Of a stretch of DNA of 64,000 bases, positions 11,961 through 22,785 are shown in pieces; position 1 is the first letter of the stretch; each line of letters begins with the position of its first letter. The DNA comes from Cryptomeria japonica (lineage: Eukaryota > Streptophyta > Pinopsida > Cupressales > Cupressaceae): the NCBI RefSeq assembly GCF_030272615.1, contig NC_081411.1, positions 824,656,397 through 824,720,396 on the forward strand, written 5' to 3'. Below the pieces are notes generated by a model, which was not told the DNA's origin, ran no database searches, and saw only the letters and a list, made by a program, of their open reading frames with translations. The position numbers were made by a program, and so were the translations under genes.

Positions 11961-11995
11961 ACAACCTTTGTCATTGATTTCAAAGGGGGAGTAGT
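11961..11995 (+). other. Second (upstream) polypurine-like block of element A
   Basis: ACCTTTGTCATTGATTTC is followed by AAAGGGGGAGTAGTAG. It resembles the true polypurine tract 140 bases downstream. Elements B, C, D and G have a similar extra block in the same place. Confidence 0.5.
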
Positions 11996-12122
11996 AGAGA
12001 AGATAAAAATCCAATGACTTAGAGATCATCTTCTCAAGGGGAGCACACTGTTTTGGTAAGATTTTTGGAATTAAATTTTTGGATACAATTTTGAATTTTT
12101 CTCATGGGTGTTGCCATCAATG

Positions 12123-12136
12123 CCAAAGGGGGAGAT
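12123..12136 (+). other. Polypurine tract of element A
   Basis: CCAAAGGGGGAGAT directly abuts the 3' LTR (starts TGTTGG at 12137). It is the expected primer for plus-strand DNA synthesis. Confidence 0.85.
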
Positions 12137-12880
12137 TGTTGGCATTGCACACTCCAATGATAATTGTAGATGATTGAAGGTATTGTCATTGATGGAAACC
12201 TTGCAATCTTATGGCACTGGCAGGCACCGACACTGGCAGACTCTACACCGGCAGATAGTTCACCGGCAGCGACAAAGATGATTACCGGCACCCCAGCCGA
12301 CAGGATTTTGATTATTGTATTTTGTATTTAATTATAATATCTTTTTGTAAGCCGACAAGGCATATTGTAATAAGACTCATATATAAGTATGAGATATTGT
12401 AGATCATTTTAGATGCGAACATGGGAAGATTATTGCAGAAGTAATGTGTGAATATTAAGGCAGATTTTCGAGTAAGGTTTATGGTTGTTGTATGAGCTTA
12501 AACTGGTACTGAACCTAGCATAGAAAATGTTGAACTAAAGTAGTACCTTAAATTGGATTTGCATAATCCATTTTGTAATTCAGTGAGACTTCCTTTTGTA
12601 ATTGAGCAGTGAGCTTTAGGTAGTTGGCATTCCTGCATGTGCAGACCCCTATTGTAAGTAATATCCATTCATTGGCTAGTGAGTGAATATTGTGGGTCAC
12701 AAATCGCACCGAGGTTTTTCCCACACGAGGTTTCCACGTTAAAAATCTTGTGTTATGGTGATCTTTCTATGTTTTGTTTATTGTTCATATTTACTGCATT
12801 AATTTTTGCTTACATTTACCGGTTAGATACTGATTCACCCCCCCCCCCCCCCATTCTCAGTATCTTTGGGAATCCTAACA
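12137..12880 (+). repeat. 3' LTR of element A
   Basis: It runs TGTTGGCATTG to AATCCTAACA. A TATATAAG box lies at 12380-12387, so the U3 promoter would be about 240 bases in. The C run in the terminal hairpin loop has grown to 15 C (12838-12852). Confidence 0.9.
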
Positions 12881-14604
12881 GCAAGGTCATCCCAGAAACT
12901 CAAGGCTGTAGAGAATGTATCACTCATACTTGATGATTTCATCATATTTATAAGAAGGGAAGAAGCTAATGAAAAAAGGGCTAAGCATGAGCGAGTGTTC
13001 CAAGCCTACAAATGGAAGCTTTTTCAAGGGAGAACAAATGAGGACATGCTTTAAAACATCAAAGATCCCTTAGACCAAGCAAATAAACTTGTGGAGCCTG
13101 AGCTACAATTGCTTGAGGTAGTACCTCCTTATGTTTATGGAAAGCACATCAAAAATGTTAGGGATATAGAGCCCTTAGCCCAATCGTCTCCTGAATCAGT
13201 TTCTAATGTTTTTCCAATTGACTCCCCAAGAGAAGAGTATCCTCTTGGATTTGAGAGTGGTGTGCAGATGGATATGGTGATGGGACAATACAATATCCAA
13301 GATGTTGGAGATATAAGGATGTTTGAACATGAAGGTTTCATTGTTGATGATTCTTTCATTTCCTCCAAAGAATTTGATACATTTCTATACCAGCATAAAG
13401 GAATACAAGCTAGGACTGCTATGAAAGATAGAATAGAGGATGAATAATCCCAAAGGTTACAAGAGGAGGTGGACCTTGCTAAAAGAGAGATGACACCCGA
13501 GAAAGGAAGGAAATTACTCAAGGATGCTAGTGTGCTGATCTACTCAGGATGGGACATGAGGTCTGCATTGTTGTTTGACGGTTTGCTCAAGAAGCAAGAC
13601 CCCAACAAGAAGATCATACCAAAGGAGATAGACAAGATCTTTATGGGCTCAAGATATGCTCCAGATCAAAAGGCTCTCATAATATATATGGGCCTTGTAT
13701 CTGAAGTAAAAGAGACCTATACTGGTTGATACAGATCAGGTTTTTGGCCACTTGATGATCCAGCAAGTTGGGAAAACTGATCCCAGAATCACAGCCAAGA
13801 TGAATGTGGATGTAGCAAAATTGAACTAGGAACAAACAGATTTTTTGGTCAAAGAGAACATCATTTACAGAGGCTTGTATGAGAAGGCTACTAAAGAAAT
13901 CCAGAGACTACAAGGACAGTTGTCACAAAATACTCATATTATGCGGGAACATGAACCAGATATGGGCTATCAACCTAACTTAAGGGTCTTAGATAATATA
14001 TAATGCTACCTATTGGAGGATAAAGGCTGATAAGTTAGCCAAGTAGTTAACCAGTGCCCAACAAAAGATGAACAAGTTAGAAAATGATGTCACTGAGCAT
14101 AGGTTCAAAGCTATGTTGCCACATGCCAACCAATATTGGAAAGAATATACAGGAACTGTAAAAGCTCTAAAAGAGCATGAGAGATTAAAGGAGAGATTGC
14201 AAGATGTATTGAAGGACAATGAGGCCATGACTGTAGAAGAAAGAGCTCAAGGAGACCAATACCTGATGGAGCATGAAAAATACACAGACACATTGAATAA
14301 AGATCTCCAAATGTTGGATGAAGACTATGTTGCAACGATACAGGCTATCTACAAGGATGGTGAACTGACTCCATTTGAGAAATGGCAAAAGGAATTTGCA
14401 TAGATTAAGGAGAAGGCAGTGGCTAGATTCAACCAGAATGAAGATATAGCCCCACATGTCAATCAAGTGGTGTTTGATCTCTTTTCATTAGAAATAGATA
14501 TGAAAAAAAGGAGCACGGCCATTAGATGCCATAAGAGTGATAGTTATATTAATTATCTTGGCATGCTTAATATCTTTATCTTTCACTTTTTTAAGCAATT
14601 GTAA
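12881..14604 (+). repeat. Repeat X, copy 1, right part
   Basis: The sequence resumes after the GCAAG duplication and matches 59106-59549 of X2 up to 13325, where X2 is cut by F. The rest (13326-14604) is seen only once in the window. It holds the C-terminal half of the X ORF, including a frame LVDTDQVFGHL at 13726 that continues as a charged helical stretch to about 14000. Confidence 0.78.
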
Positions 14605-15576
14605 TTAGGTTTTTAATGATAAAGGGATGTAAATCTTCATAGAATAGGTGTTGCTCAATTATTTATATGAGCAAGTTTTGTAAAATGAGGGACAATTAGA
14701 AGAAAAAAATACTGGACAGATACTATAGCCCCTGGCATATTATTGTGCCATTTTGAACTTTTTAATAAAATGAGTCATTTTCTTCTGCATTTGCGTTGTG
14801 GATTATCTCATTTTCTATAGGCATTTGTTTGTTGGTATTATCTAAAGGAGATAAGGTTATTCGTATTCTTATAGTGAAATTTATGTTTCTATGTTACAAA
14901 CTTAGATTAAAAGGATCTACTTATGAATTGTAATTGTTCCTTGTAGTTCTTCCTTGAATGGTCCTTTAAGGTTAAGGTTAAATTCATTCAAGAGGTTTAT
15001 GATATAAACATTTAAATAGATCTCATAAGAAACAATAACTGATAGATTTACCAAAGGGGGTAGGTTTAAAAATTGTCTCACAAATCATACATTAAGTCCT
15101 AAGGAAATATAAGACTCTGTAGCCCAAATAATAGGAAAGACACTGGTCATTCACAAATCGCAACTTTTACCATATCAATCACCTTTACTTTAAAACAATA
15201 GGAGTAGTTGAGTAGGATATATAGAATCGATTAGCGATAATATATACATATAAATTTTAAGCACAAAGATCGGATATCTTTTACATCAACAATCATGAAC
15301 TCATCTAAAAGCCACCTATCCTAGGAACCTATATCATTCTAAGGTAGGAAAGATTTAGATTAAGATACTTAATCAGCTTTAAAGAGAATTAGTCATCGAA
15401 AGACACTAGTGAATTGGTATACCCACCTAGGTCTTGTAGAACCTAAAGTGAGAGAGTTAGTAACCAAATAGGTTCACTCTATAAGTTGGCCAAGTCAAAT
15501 TGGTAGGTTTGAACATAGGAGTTGGTATTTCCTTAGAACCCATCCAATCTATTGATTTGAGATCCAACAGATTGGC
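14605..15576 (+). other. Downstream flank of X1, no gene seen
   Basis: AT-rich sequence without a supportable ORF. A purine-rich CCAAAGGGGGTAGG near 15053 looks like a polypurine tract and could mark the 3' end of the X interior, but no LTR pair can be matched. Element G starts at 15577. Confidence 0.4.
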
Positions 15577-17086
15577 TGATGAATAAATGATGAACAGTTA
15601 GTACCAAACTGGTACTGAGAGGGGGGGAGTGAATCAGTATAGCCAAAAACACTTATTCTTAAACCGGTTGGACTGAAAACTCTGTACTTGACTGACAAGC
15701 AATAACACCGGTCTAAACCAAATTGTTGTCGGTTAAACACAGTAAGAATGTGAAAGACATAAATTGGTAACTCTTAACTTTCCACACAATCTAACATCTT
15801 GTTTCCACTTCACCCATATGCATACACTAGTGATACATCAACAGAAATGTAAAGACTTACTGGTTCAACATGCTTTACCGCTTGATAGAAAAAAACAAAG
15901 CATCACATAAAAAGGAATCACACATAACACACATATTTTTTCACGTGGAAACCCAATTGGGAAAAACCACAGTGGGGATGAATACCCACAAGTTGTTCTT
16001 TGAACCCTTTTGAAGTCTACTCTATTAGGAGCCTAGTCCGGTTAGAGACTTTTACAATAGGTTCTGTTAGGAACCAATCCTGCTAGGGATCACCCAGTTA
16101 AGGGATGGCTAAAATACTCAGTTAAGGGTTAAACCCTGTTAAAGGTGACCTTGTTAGAGGATTTTAAGAACTCAAATATTTTGAGTCACCCTATTAAAGG
16201 ATTTATAGCAAGTTGGTTAAAGCTACCCTATTAAGGGATTTTAAAACCGTTGAAGTGGTTAGAGGTCAATGGGTATTACAATGATCTAGTAACAGCACTT
16301 CAATGCCAATGCATATCCACTTTAGTTCCTTCCTTCTCCAATCACACTATGCAGGTATCTATTCTCTTATCTGGTTTGGCAAGAATCACGTATCTCTGCA
16401 CTTAGATACACATACAACATTTGCCAACAACCTCAACATGAAAAACAACATCGACCTTATAGGAAACAGATAGGTCAGTAGCATAAACCCTAAACCCTAA
16501 ACATTTAGGTTAAGCAATTCAGTCGGTTCAATCCTAACTGTTGAACATATTGCATTGATTACAATAGTCTTGAACAGATCTCAAGACATTCTCCAACGTT
16601 CGTTCTTCACTGCTTCTTGGAGGCTGATAACACATCATGCATTCTCCACCATTTACAGAGACTTCACTCATTCCCGAGGTAGATAGGATCAATCTCCTTC
16701 ATGCAATATCCTTCATGTACACAAGGCTGACATGGCAACACAATTTGTTCTTCATTACAATTCTAACTCATCACATGATGTCATTGGTTGAATCACACAG
16801 GCTTGGAACACTTCAACCAGAAACCCTAAAGCTAAGACTACCAACTGATAGTTATACCATATGAAAACCTTGATACAAAACATTCCATATACTGGTTTAC
16901 ATTCCAACATACCGGTTCACTTGGACAGACATACCGCTTCACTTTTTCACATATATCGGTTCACTACATCATACTAGTTCTTTTGCAAGTTACTTACTTT
17001 AATATACCAGTTCACTCTTCAGCATATTGACATTAATGATAATATACAATATCATCATGCCACCATACTCTGCACATATGCCAACA
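15577..17086 (-). repeat. 3' LTR of element G (full)
   Basis: On the plus strand it begins TGATGAATAAATG and ends ATGCCAACA, so the element reads TGTTGGCAT to TTCATCA. Length 1,510. It contains many ACCGG words and a stretch rich in GTTAGGAACC/GTTAAGGG words (about 16060-16240). Two and a half CCCTAAA units at about 16485-16500 are too few to be a telomere. Confidence 0.85.
15612..15640 (-). promoter_or_regulatory. C-loop hairpin of element G
   Basis: TACTGA (15613-15618) pairs with TCAGTA (15634-15639) around a G-run that is a C-run on the element strand. A second stem, AGTACC with GGTACT, overlaps it at about 15600-15616, so two alternative folds are possible. Confidence 0.5.
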
Positions 17087-17113
17087 ATCTCCCCCTTTGG
17101 CATTGATGGCAAT
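17087..17113 (-). other. Polypurine tract block of element G
   Basis: On the element strand GCCAAAGGGGGAGATTG abuts the LTR. The same block occurs in A, B, C and D. Confidence 0.85.
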
Positions 17114-17184
17114 ATACAAAGATATCTTTCTGCTTTAGCTTCACATCTTCTCTCCAATATTGAAAATATCTTCTCCATTATACA

Positions 17185-17216
17185 TCTTCTCCCCCTTTGA
17201 CAACAATGCCAAAGTG
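17185..17216 (-). other. Second polypurine-like block of element G
   Basis: On the element strand ATTGTTGTCAAAGGGGGAGA lies about 100 bases before the true tract. Confidence 0.5.
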
Positions 17217-17334
17217 GAGGCACAAACAACTATGGCCCACTATGTTGCTCCCCCTAAGGAGTAGCATCCTTTAACAAACCAATCCTGAAAAAGATATATC
17301 AATGTAAGTCCTGACTGATGTGGAGCACACACCT

Positions 17335-18885
17335 TTAGTTCACCTCTTGGAGGGGCAGCACCCCTAATTCACCTCTCAAATAGGTAAAGGTAGCCTTTGG
17401 TAGAGGTTTGGTGAATAGGTCTGCTAACTGCTCCTTACTGGAAATATGTTCCAATACAATCTCTTTGTTTTGAACCTTTTCCCTCAAGAAATGATACTTA
17501 AGCTCAAAATGCTTAGTTCTAGAGTGTAAAACTAGATTCTTGGAGATGTTAATCGCACTTGTGTTGTCACAAAATATACTTACCGGTTCAGATACAGGAA
17601 CTTTGAAGCCATTTAATACATGCTTGATCCTGATTGTTTGGGTGTAGTTCATAAATGTTGCAACATACTTTACTTTTGTTGTAGGCTAAGAGATACAGCT
17701 CTGCTTCTTACTCATCCATGAGACTAGTCTACCACCAAGAAAGAATTCACCACCGGTTGTGCTCTTCCGGTCGTCCACATTACCAGCCCAGTCAACATCT
17801 GTAAACACTTTTGGGTTGAAATCATTACTGTATGGATACCATAATCCATAGTCAATAGTTCCCTTCAGATATCTTAGAATCTGCTTGACTGCTACTAAGT
17901 GGGATTCTCTTAGGATTTTCTGGAACCATCCAGTAATGCCCACTACATGTGCAATGTCCAATCTTCTATGTACTACATAGTGCAATTTACCAATCATTGA
18001 TCAGTATTCTTTCTCATTTACCAACACTGAGTCATCCTCCTTTGATAGTTTACAACCGGTCACCATCAGTGTACCAACTGGTTTGTTGTCTTCCATGCCA
18101 AAAGTCTTCAACATTTCTTTGACATACTTGGCCTGAGTGATAAAGATTCCATCTTTCATTTATTGAATGTGTAGTCCAATGAAGAACTTAATCTCCCTTA
18201 TAAGTGACATCTCAAACTCCTTTTTCATCTCATCTGAAAAATCATGACTCATCTTGTCATCTCCTCCCAAGATTATGTCATCAACAAATACCTCATAGAT
18301 TAGAATCTGATCTCCTTCTGACTTCAGATAGATATTACTATCTTCACTTGTTCTCTCAAATCCAATCTTTACAAGATGGGAGTGCAAGCGTTCATACCAT
18401 GCTCTAGGTGCCTGCTTTAGTCCATACAAAGCCTTATGTAGCCTACACACCATGTCACTGTCTTCTGATAGGGAAAACCCATCTAGTTGCTCTATGTACA
18501 CCTTCTCTTCTAGTATTCCATTCAGGAATGCATATTTTATATCCATTTGATATACTTTCAATCCCTTGAATGCTGCATATACAAGAAGCATATGAACTCC
18601 TTCCAATCTGGCTATAGGAGAAAAGGTTTATCCATAGTCTTCTCCTTCCTCTTGAGAATGTCCTTTGCACTCCAGTCTGGCTTTGTTTCTTACCACAGTG
18701 CCATCTTCATTCAGTTTATTTCTGAAAACCCATTTGGTGCCTATGACATTTTTATGCTCAAGTCTGGGTACCAAAGACCATGTACCATTCTTTTCTATCT
18801 GGTCAAGTTCCTCTTCCATTGCCTTGATCCAGTCTTCATCTTTATGTGCCTCTTTGAATGTTTTAGGCTCAAAAATAGAGATCAT
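17335..18885 (-). pseudogene. Element G reverse transcriptase and RNase H
   Basis: The copia RT starts with KAMEEELDQIEKNGTWSLV and IGTKWVFRNKLNEDG (about 18820-18700). It continues with YQMDIKYAFLNG and the active-site box FVDDIILGG (about 18290). RNase H follows: LRYLKGTIDYGLWY, FTDVDWAGNVDDRKST, FCDNTSAINISKN and EQLADLFTKPLP, ending at 17335. RT copies element RNA into DNA and RNase H removes the template. The frame is unbroken by indels, but nonsense codons sit at about 18628, 18160, 17999 and 17686. FVDD is the normal copia variant of YVDD. Confidence 0.9.
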
Positions 18886-19197
18886 GCAAGAGTTTTCTTT
18901 GACCTTTCTTTTTGTAAGAATTTCTGCATCCTTGTCTCCTATGATCTACTTTGGATCATGATTCAGCATTACATACCTAGGAATGATCTTAGTTATTTCC
19001 TCTTGCTTTTTTTCTTCATCCTCATCTTGATCAGCATCAGCATCTACTGGTGTAGGAGCACTATTACTAGTGCTAGGTTGTTTTGCAACCAGTTCCTAGA
19101 AGGTTACTAACAGTTCATCTCCTACTTGCTCACTATCAGTTTCCTCAGATTTCTTAGAGGTTTCATCAACTCTAACATTGATGCTTTCAATAATTAT

Positions 19198-19974
19198 CTA
19201 AGTCCTATTGTTGAAACATTTGAGAGCTTTTCTCTTTGTGGAATACCCTAGGAATATTCCCTCATCACATTTAGCATCAAATTTGCTCTGATGTTCACTC
19301 CTCTTGATATAACATTTTCTACCAAACACTCTAAAGTAGCTTACCACTGGTATCTTACCAGTCCAATATTGATAAGGTGTTTTATCCTTACCCTTTTTTA
19401 TGAGTACCTGGTTCATTGTGTAGACTGCAGTGCTCACCACTTCTCTCCAAAAAGTGTGAGCAACCTTCCCTTGGATCAACATAGTTCTAGCTGCTTCAAC
19501 CATAGTCTGGTTGTTCCTCTCTGCTAGGCCATTCTGTTGTGGATTCTAGGGGGTAGATAGTTGCCTCTTGATGCCATTCTCTTCATAGTATTTGTTGAAT
19601 TCACTGGAAGTGAATTCTCCTCCTTGATCAGTTCTTAAGAACTTAATCCTCTTACCACTTTCTTTTTCAACCAGTTCTCTAAATGCTTTGAATTTTCCAA
19701 AAGCTTCAAATTTGTCTTTCAAGAATGTGACCCACATCATTCTTGATAAATCATCAGTAAGAATCATAAAATACCTATCTCCATGGACACTCCTAGTTTT
19801 CATAGGACCACACAAATCAGTATGCACAAGATCAAGTAAATTATCTACAGTGAAATATTTACCTTTGAAGGTTGAGGAAGACATTTTTCCCAATTGACAC
19901 TCTCTACACAAAGGATTTTCTGGTTTGCCCAGCATAGGCAATCCTCTAACTGCCTTGATCTTACTGGCCTTCAC
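19198..19974 (-). pseudogene. Element G integrase
   Basis: GAG-pre-integrase zinc finger end PLCRECQLGK, then the core with the first Asp in HTDLCGP, the TDDLSRMMW strand, the second Asp in LRTDQGGEF and the Glu in QQNGLAERNN just after an in-frame stop at about 19546. The C-terminal domain has FRVFGRKCYIKR and GIFLGYSTKRKALKCFN. All three catalytic residues are present. Downstream, 19197-18886 encodes the acidic linker to RT in the same frame. Confidence 0.9.
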
Positions 19975-20088
19975 AATATTATCAAAGTTTACATGGTAGA
20001 GTCTCCTATGCCATATCTAGCTATCATCAAACTTAGCCATTAGACATGTACTGACATTAGCATTCAGCTGAAATAGGTTACCTTTGGT

Positions 20089-20463
20089 CTACATACCAAT
20101 GGCCATCAATTCACCAATCTTACCTTTTATTTTACACACTCCATCTCTGAATTCTAGCATGAGTCCATTATCATTCAGCTGGGCAACACTCAAAAGGTTG
20201 TGTCTGAGACCTCCTACCCAATACACATTATCAGCACTACTTTTTCCATTCAAATAGATGGACCCTCTTCCTTTTACCATACATGGTGCATCATTACCAA
20301 AATGGACCACACCATCATCATACTCTTCCAAAGATAGAAACTTACTCTGGTCACTAGTCATATGGTGAGAACAGCCACTATCAACAATCCACTCATTGGA
20401 ATTATCAAAGTGGGAGACAAGAGCCTTCTTGTCTAACATATCTTCCTTGACTGCTACAAACAC
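20089..20463 (-). pseudogene. Element G aspartic protease
   Basis: WIVDSGCSHHMTSDQSKF holds the copia protease active site Asp-Ser-Gly at about 20385. GLRHNLLSVAQLNDNG follows. The protease cuts the Gag-Pol polyprotein. It reads in the frame of Gag and integrase and ends in a stop at 20089. Confidence 0.88.
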
Positions 20464-21288
20464 AATATCTTCACTTTCTTCATCTTCCGATTCCTCATCA
20501 GTGACACCTTCATCAGCTGCTACAAAATAGTTTCTCTGATTTCCTCCTTTGAACTTCTTGAACTTTTTCAGTTTGTCCTTATTATCACCATTAGGATAGT
20601 TTACAGCAATGTGTCCTATCTAGTTACTAGCTTCTTTGCCTTTTCTAGATGGTGCAGTAGATGCTCTGAAGGCTGATTTAGTCTTCTTAATACTACCATC
20701 ATAATTATTTAGCTCATAATTTGTTAACTTTGCAATGATGGAGTCCAGGGATACCTTTGTCTTATCTATAGACCTCAACTCCTAGATAGCAGCAACCCTT
20801 ATTGCATAGACCGGTAATAAGGATCTCAAAACTTTGCTAACAATAGTGGAATCTTCCATTTTACCACCTACACTCTTGATATCTCCAACAATAGTTTTGA
20901 TTCTTATTCCATATTGTTGAATGGTCTCTCTTTCAACCATCTGCATGCCTTCAAACTTTCCCCTAAGGCTTTCTTCTTTAGCTAGTTTCACATGCTCATC
21001 ACCGCCATAGATATTCTCAATGGCCTCCCATACTTCTTTAGGATTCTCTTTATCTTGAACATCAATAAACTCAATGTCAGATAAACTGTTGATTAGGGCT
21101 TCCATGACTTGCCCATTCTCATGAATCTCTCTCTTTTAATCATCAGTAAGAGTACCGGTAGGGATAACATAAGCATTCTCAACATAACTCCAGCGTTGAG
21201 CACCCATGCTTCTGATGTATATCTTCATTTTGTCCTTCCATATTTTAAAGTTGTCTCTGTTGAACTTTGGACCTTCCCTCTTCATCAT
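20464..21288 (-). pseudogene. Element G Gag
   Basis: ATG at 21288, 58 bases after the primer site, opens MMKREGPKFNRDNFKIWKDK, the usual copia Gag start (W in the K-W-K motif). The UBN2 helical region follows, with IENIYGGDEHVKLAKEESL and TIVSKVLRSLLPVY. A single degraded knuckle remnant appears near 20620 (stop, then IGHIAVNYPNG). In-frame stops occur at about 21137, 20782 and 20620. Gag forms the particle that holds the RNA. Confidence 0.82.
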
Positions 21289-21345
21289 TAGAGTAGGATC
21301 TTTACCTCAAGCAGTTAAGCTTACAACACAGAGGACTTGGAAGAT

Positions 21346-21357
21346 GCTCTGATACCA
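21346..21357 (-). other. Primer-binding site of element G
   Basis: The element strand reads TGGTATCAGAGC, an exact initiator-Met tRNA site. The LTR fragment begins three bases away. Confidence 0.88.
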
Positions 21358-21359
21358 AT

Positions 21360-21431
21360 TGATGAATAAATGATGAACAGTTAGTACCAAACTGGTACTA
21401 AGAGGGGGGGTGAATCCATACAAGCAAAAAA
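21360..21431 (-). repeat. Truncated 5' LTR of element G
   Basis: It matches the first 70 or so plus-strand bases of the 15577 LTR and then breaks into LTR F' at 21432. The lost part is not found elsewhere in the window. Confidence 0.8.
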
Positions 21432-22785
21432 TGTAGATCAAGAAATTGAAAATCATCAAAACAATAGCAATTAGGACAACCACAAAACCTAAAGCTGCTA
21501 TGAAAGCAATCCCAATCCAATCAATGAAGACATAAAGACAAGATATTCAAATCAAATGAAATCGAAGCAAACCGACACATATATCTCCTTCATGTGGCTC
21601 CATTGTTCTTCTTTCACCTTCAAATTTGATGTGGATCTCACCTACAAGTGCAAAATGCAAGTGGAAAGCAAGTTGTTGAGAGATGAAATTTGTAGCATAA
21701 GGTTACTCGAAAATGTGATTGATTGATCCCCTTTTGAAGAAAATCAGCCAATTTATAGACAAATTGGAGAGAAGACAAGATTAGCATGAAGAGATTTGAA
21801 AGGAAATTCAAATCAAGAATGACAAATTATGACAAGATTGAAATGCCATTCCCATGACAAAAGGGAAGAGAGAAAATAGCCTCCATGATTGCAACAAATG
21901 GAAGCATAAAAATAGGAGAAAATGAGGGAATGAAATTAGGGGAAATATTAGAAAAATTAAAGAAAATAGGAGAAATAGAAATTAGGTGAATTAATTAATT
22001 CATGAAAGAGACCTAGGACTAAATAAATAGATTTATTTAACCCACAAAGAAGAAGAAAAGGATTAAATGAACAAATCATAAAACCCTATAAATAAGAGGA
22101 CAAGGAATTAGGTCAAGACAACAAGAAATTAATGTAGGTTCGATCATGATTCTGATTGACAAAGGACCAATGTTGATAAATGATTGAGATTGATTGACAA
22201 AAATCAATGACAAATTGACCAAGATTGATAGGTGCCAATTGACGAGGAACAATGACTAATCGATCCAAATTGACATGATTAAAAAGGACAAGGATCGATG
22301 ACAAATCGATTGCAAAATGACAAGATTGACAAGGACAAGGATCGATGACGAATCAATCGCAAAATGACAAGGCTGACAAGGACAAGGATCGATGACGAAT
22401 CGATCGCAAAATGACAAGATTGACAAGTTGATAATCGCAAATGATTACTAACAAGCTAAAGATGATTGAAAGATTGACAAGAGGACAAAACCCTAATTCT
22501 ATCATCGATTAGGATTGACGATGTCCAAAATGATGATAAATGAGTACGCACCATGATGCAACAAGATAAGATCGACCAAAATCATGACTGAAGATTGCTA
22601 TCGACAAGACCTAATTCGAAAGCGAGAAAAATGAGGAATGCAGAAGGACTCGATGCTCGCAAATGATAAAGACCGAGTGCGCAACAAAGAAGAAATGTTA
22701 ACGCGACGCAAGAACCCTAAAATAAGGCAATGCGCAAATGTTAAAGTATGACTCCACAAGCGTTGACCATTTTTAGATGTCTACA
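21432..22785 (-). repeat. Gypsy LTR F' (family of element F)
   Basis: On the minus strand it starts TGTAGACATCTAAAAATGG and ends with TCTACA, as does the F LTR at 59550-61063. Both share a gene-free AT-rich middle, a CTATAAATTGG promoter-like box (near 21755 here) and tandem 47-base repeats. No target duplication is visible, so it is not a clean solo LTR. Confidence 0.75.
22286..22430 (-). repeat. Three tandem 47-base repeats in LTR F'
   Basis: Units begin at 22286, 22333 and 22380 with GGACAAGGATCGATGA and run through TGCAAAATGACAAG-like sequence. Related units occur at 59880-60080 in the F LTR. Confidence 0.8.

Larger units (their letters stand above)
6188..12880 (+). mobile_element. Element A: large non-autonomous LTR retrotransposon
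   Basis: This is a complete LTR element of 6,693 bp inserted into X1, with target duplication GCAAG at 6183-6187 and 12881-12885. The flanks rejoin exactly as X2 reads at 59100-59115. LTRs are 6188-6945 and 12137-12880, the primer site is 6948-6959 and the polypurine tract 12123-12136. The interior has a coiled-coil/zinc-knuckle ORF (7017-8123) and a long second ORF (8430-11936). I find no protease, reverse transcriptase, RNase H or integrase motif in any frame. It must therefore have moved with enzymes from another element. C and G share its cis signals. Confidence 0.88.
4746..14604 (+). pseudogene. Unrecognised long ORF of repeat X, copy 1 (split by element A)
   Basis: I do not recognise this protein. 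The start (ATG 4746) is shared with copy 2 at 33426. The N-terminus is basic (MEGSSSKKNRARKVKET). A globular part follows, with ITKEIIDTVFDLD (about 5160-5200), GSIVPFDKDNKAPYDVNLF (5309) and MVICADLQSK to MHMLLYVGQ (5450-5620), then GFEGKPYILPITMPNRV (5915). After the 6.7-kb insertion of A it resumes at 12886 (SQKLKAVENVSLIL) and runs through NVFPIDSPREEYPLGF, KREMTPEKGRKLLKDA and a coiled-coil tail (14068-14403) to 14604. Without A it is about 1,060 codons. A one-base deletion near 4830, a frameshift near 13726 and several nonsense changes break it. The block 5390-5610 resembles ORF2 of elements A, B and D, so it may be a relative of that protein. Confidence 0.7.
15577..21431 (-). mobile_element. 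Element G: Ty1/copia retrotransposon, 5' LTR truncated
   Basis: On the minus strand the order is partial 5' LTR (21431-21360), primer site, Gag, protease, integrase, RT, RNase H, two polypurine blocks and a full 3' LTR (17086-15577). The whole gag-pol frame from 21288 to 17335 stays in register over 1,318 codons, broken only by nonsense changes. The gene order PR-INT-RT-RH is that of Ty1/copia. The 5' LTR stops after about 72 bases, where gypsy LTR F' begins without a target duplication, so a deletion or rearrangement removed the rest. Confidence 0.9.

Noticed and set aside
16485-16500. CCCTAAA repeats
   Set aside because: Two and a half units within the LTR of G are not a telomere array.
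18547-19110. Plus-strand ORF of 187 residues
   Set aside because: It is opposite to the RT and linker of G, whose motifs are clear on the minus strand.
22286-22430. CRISPR-like regular repeats
   Set aside because: The units touch with no spacers and lie in a plant LTR.
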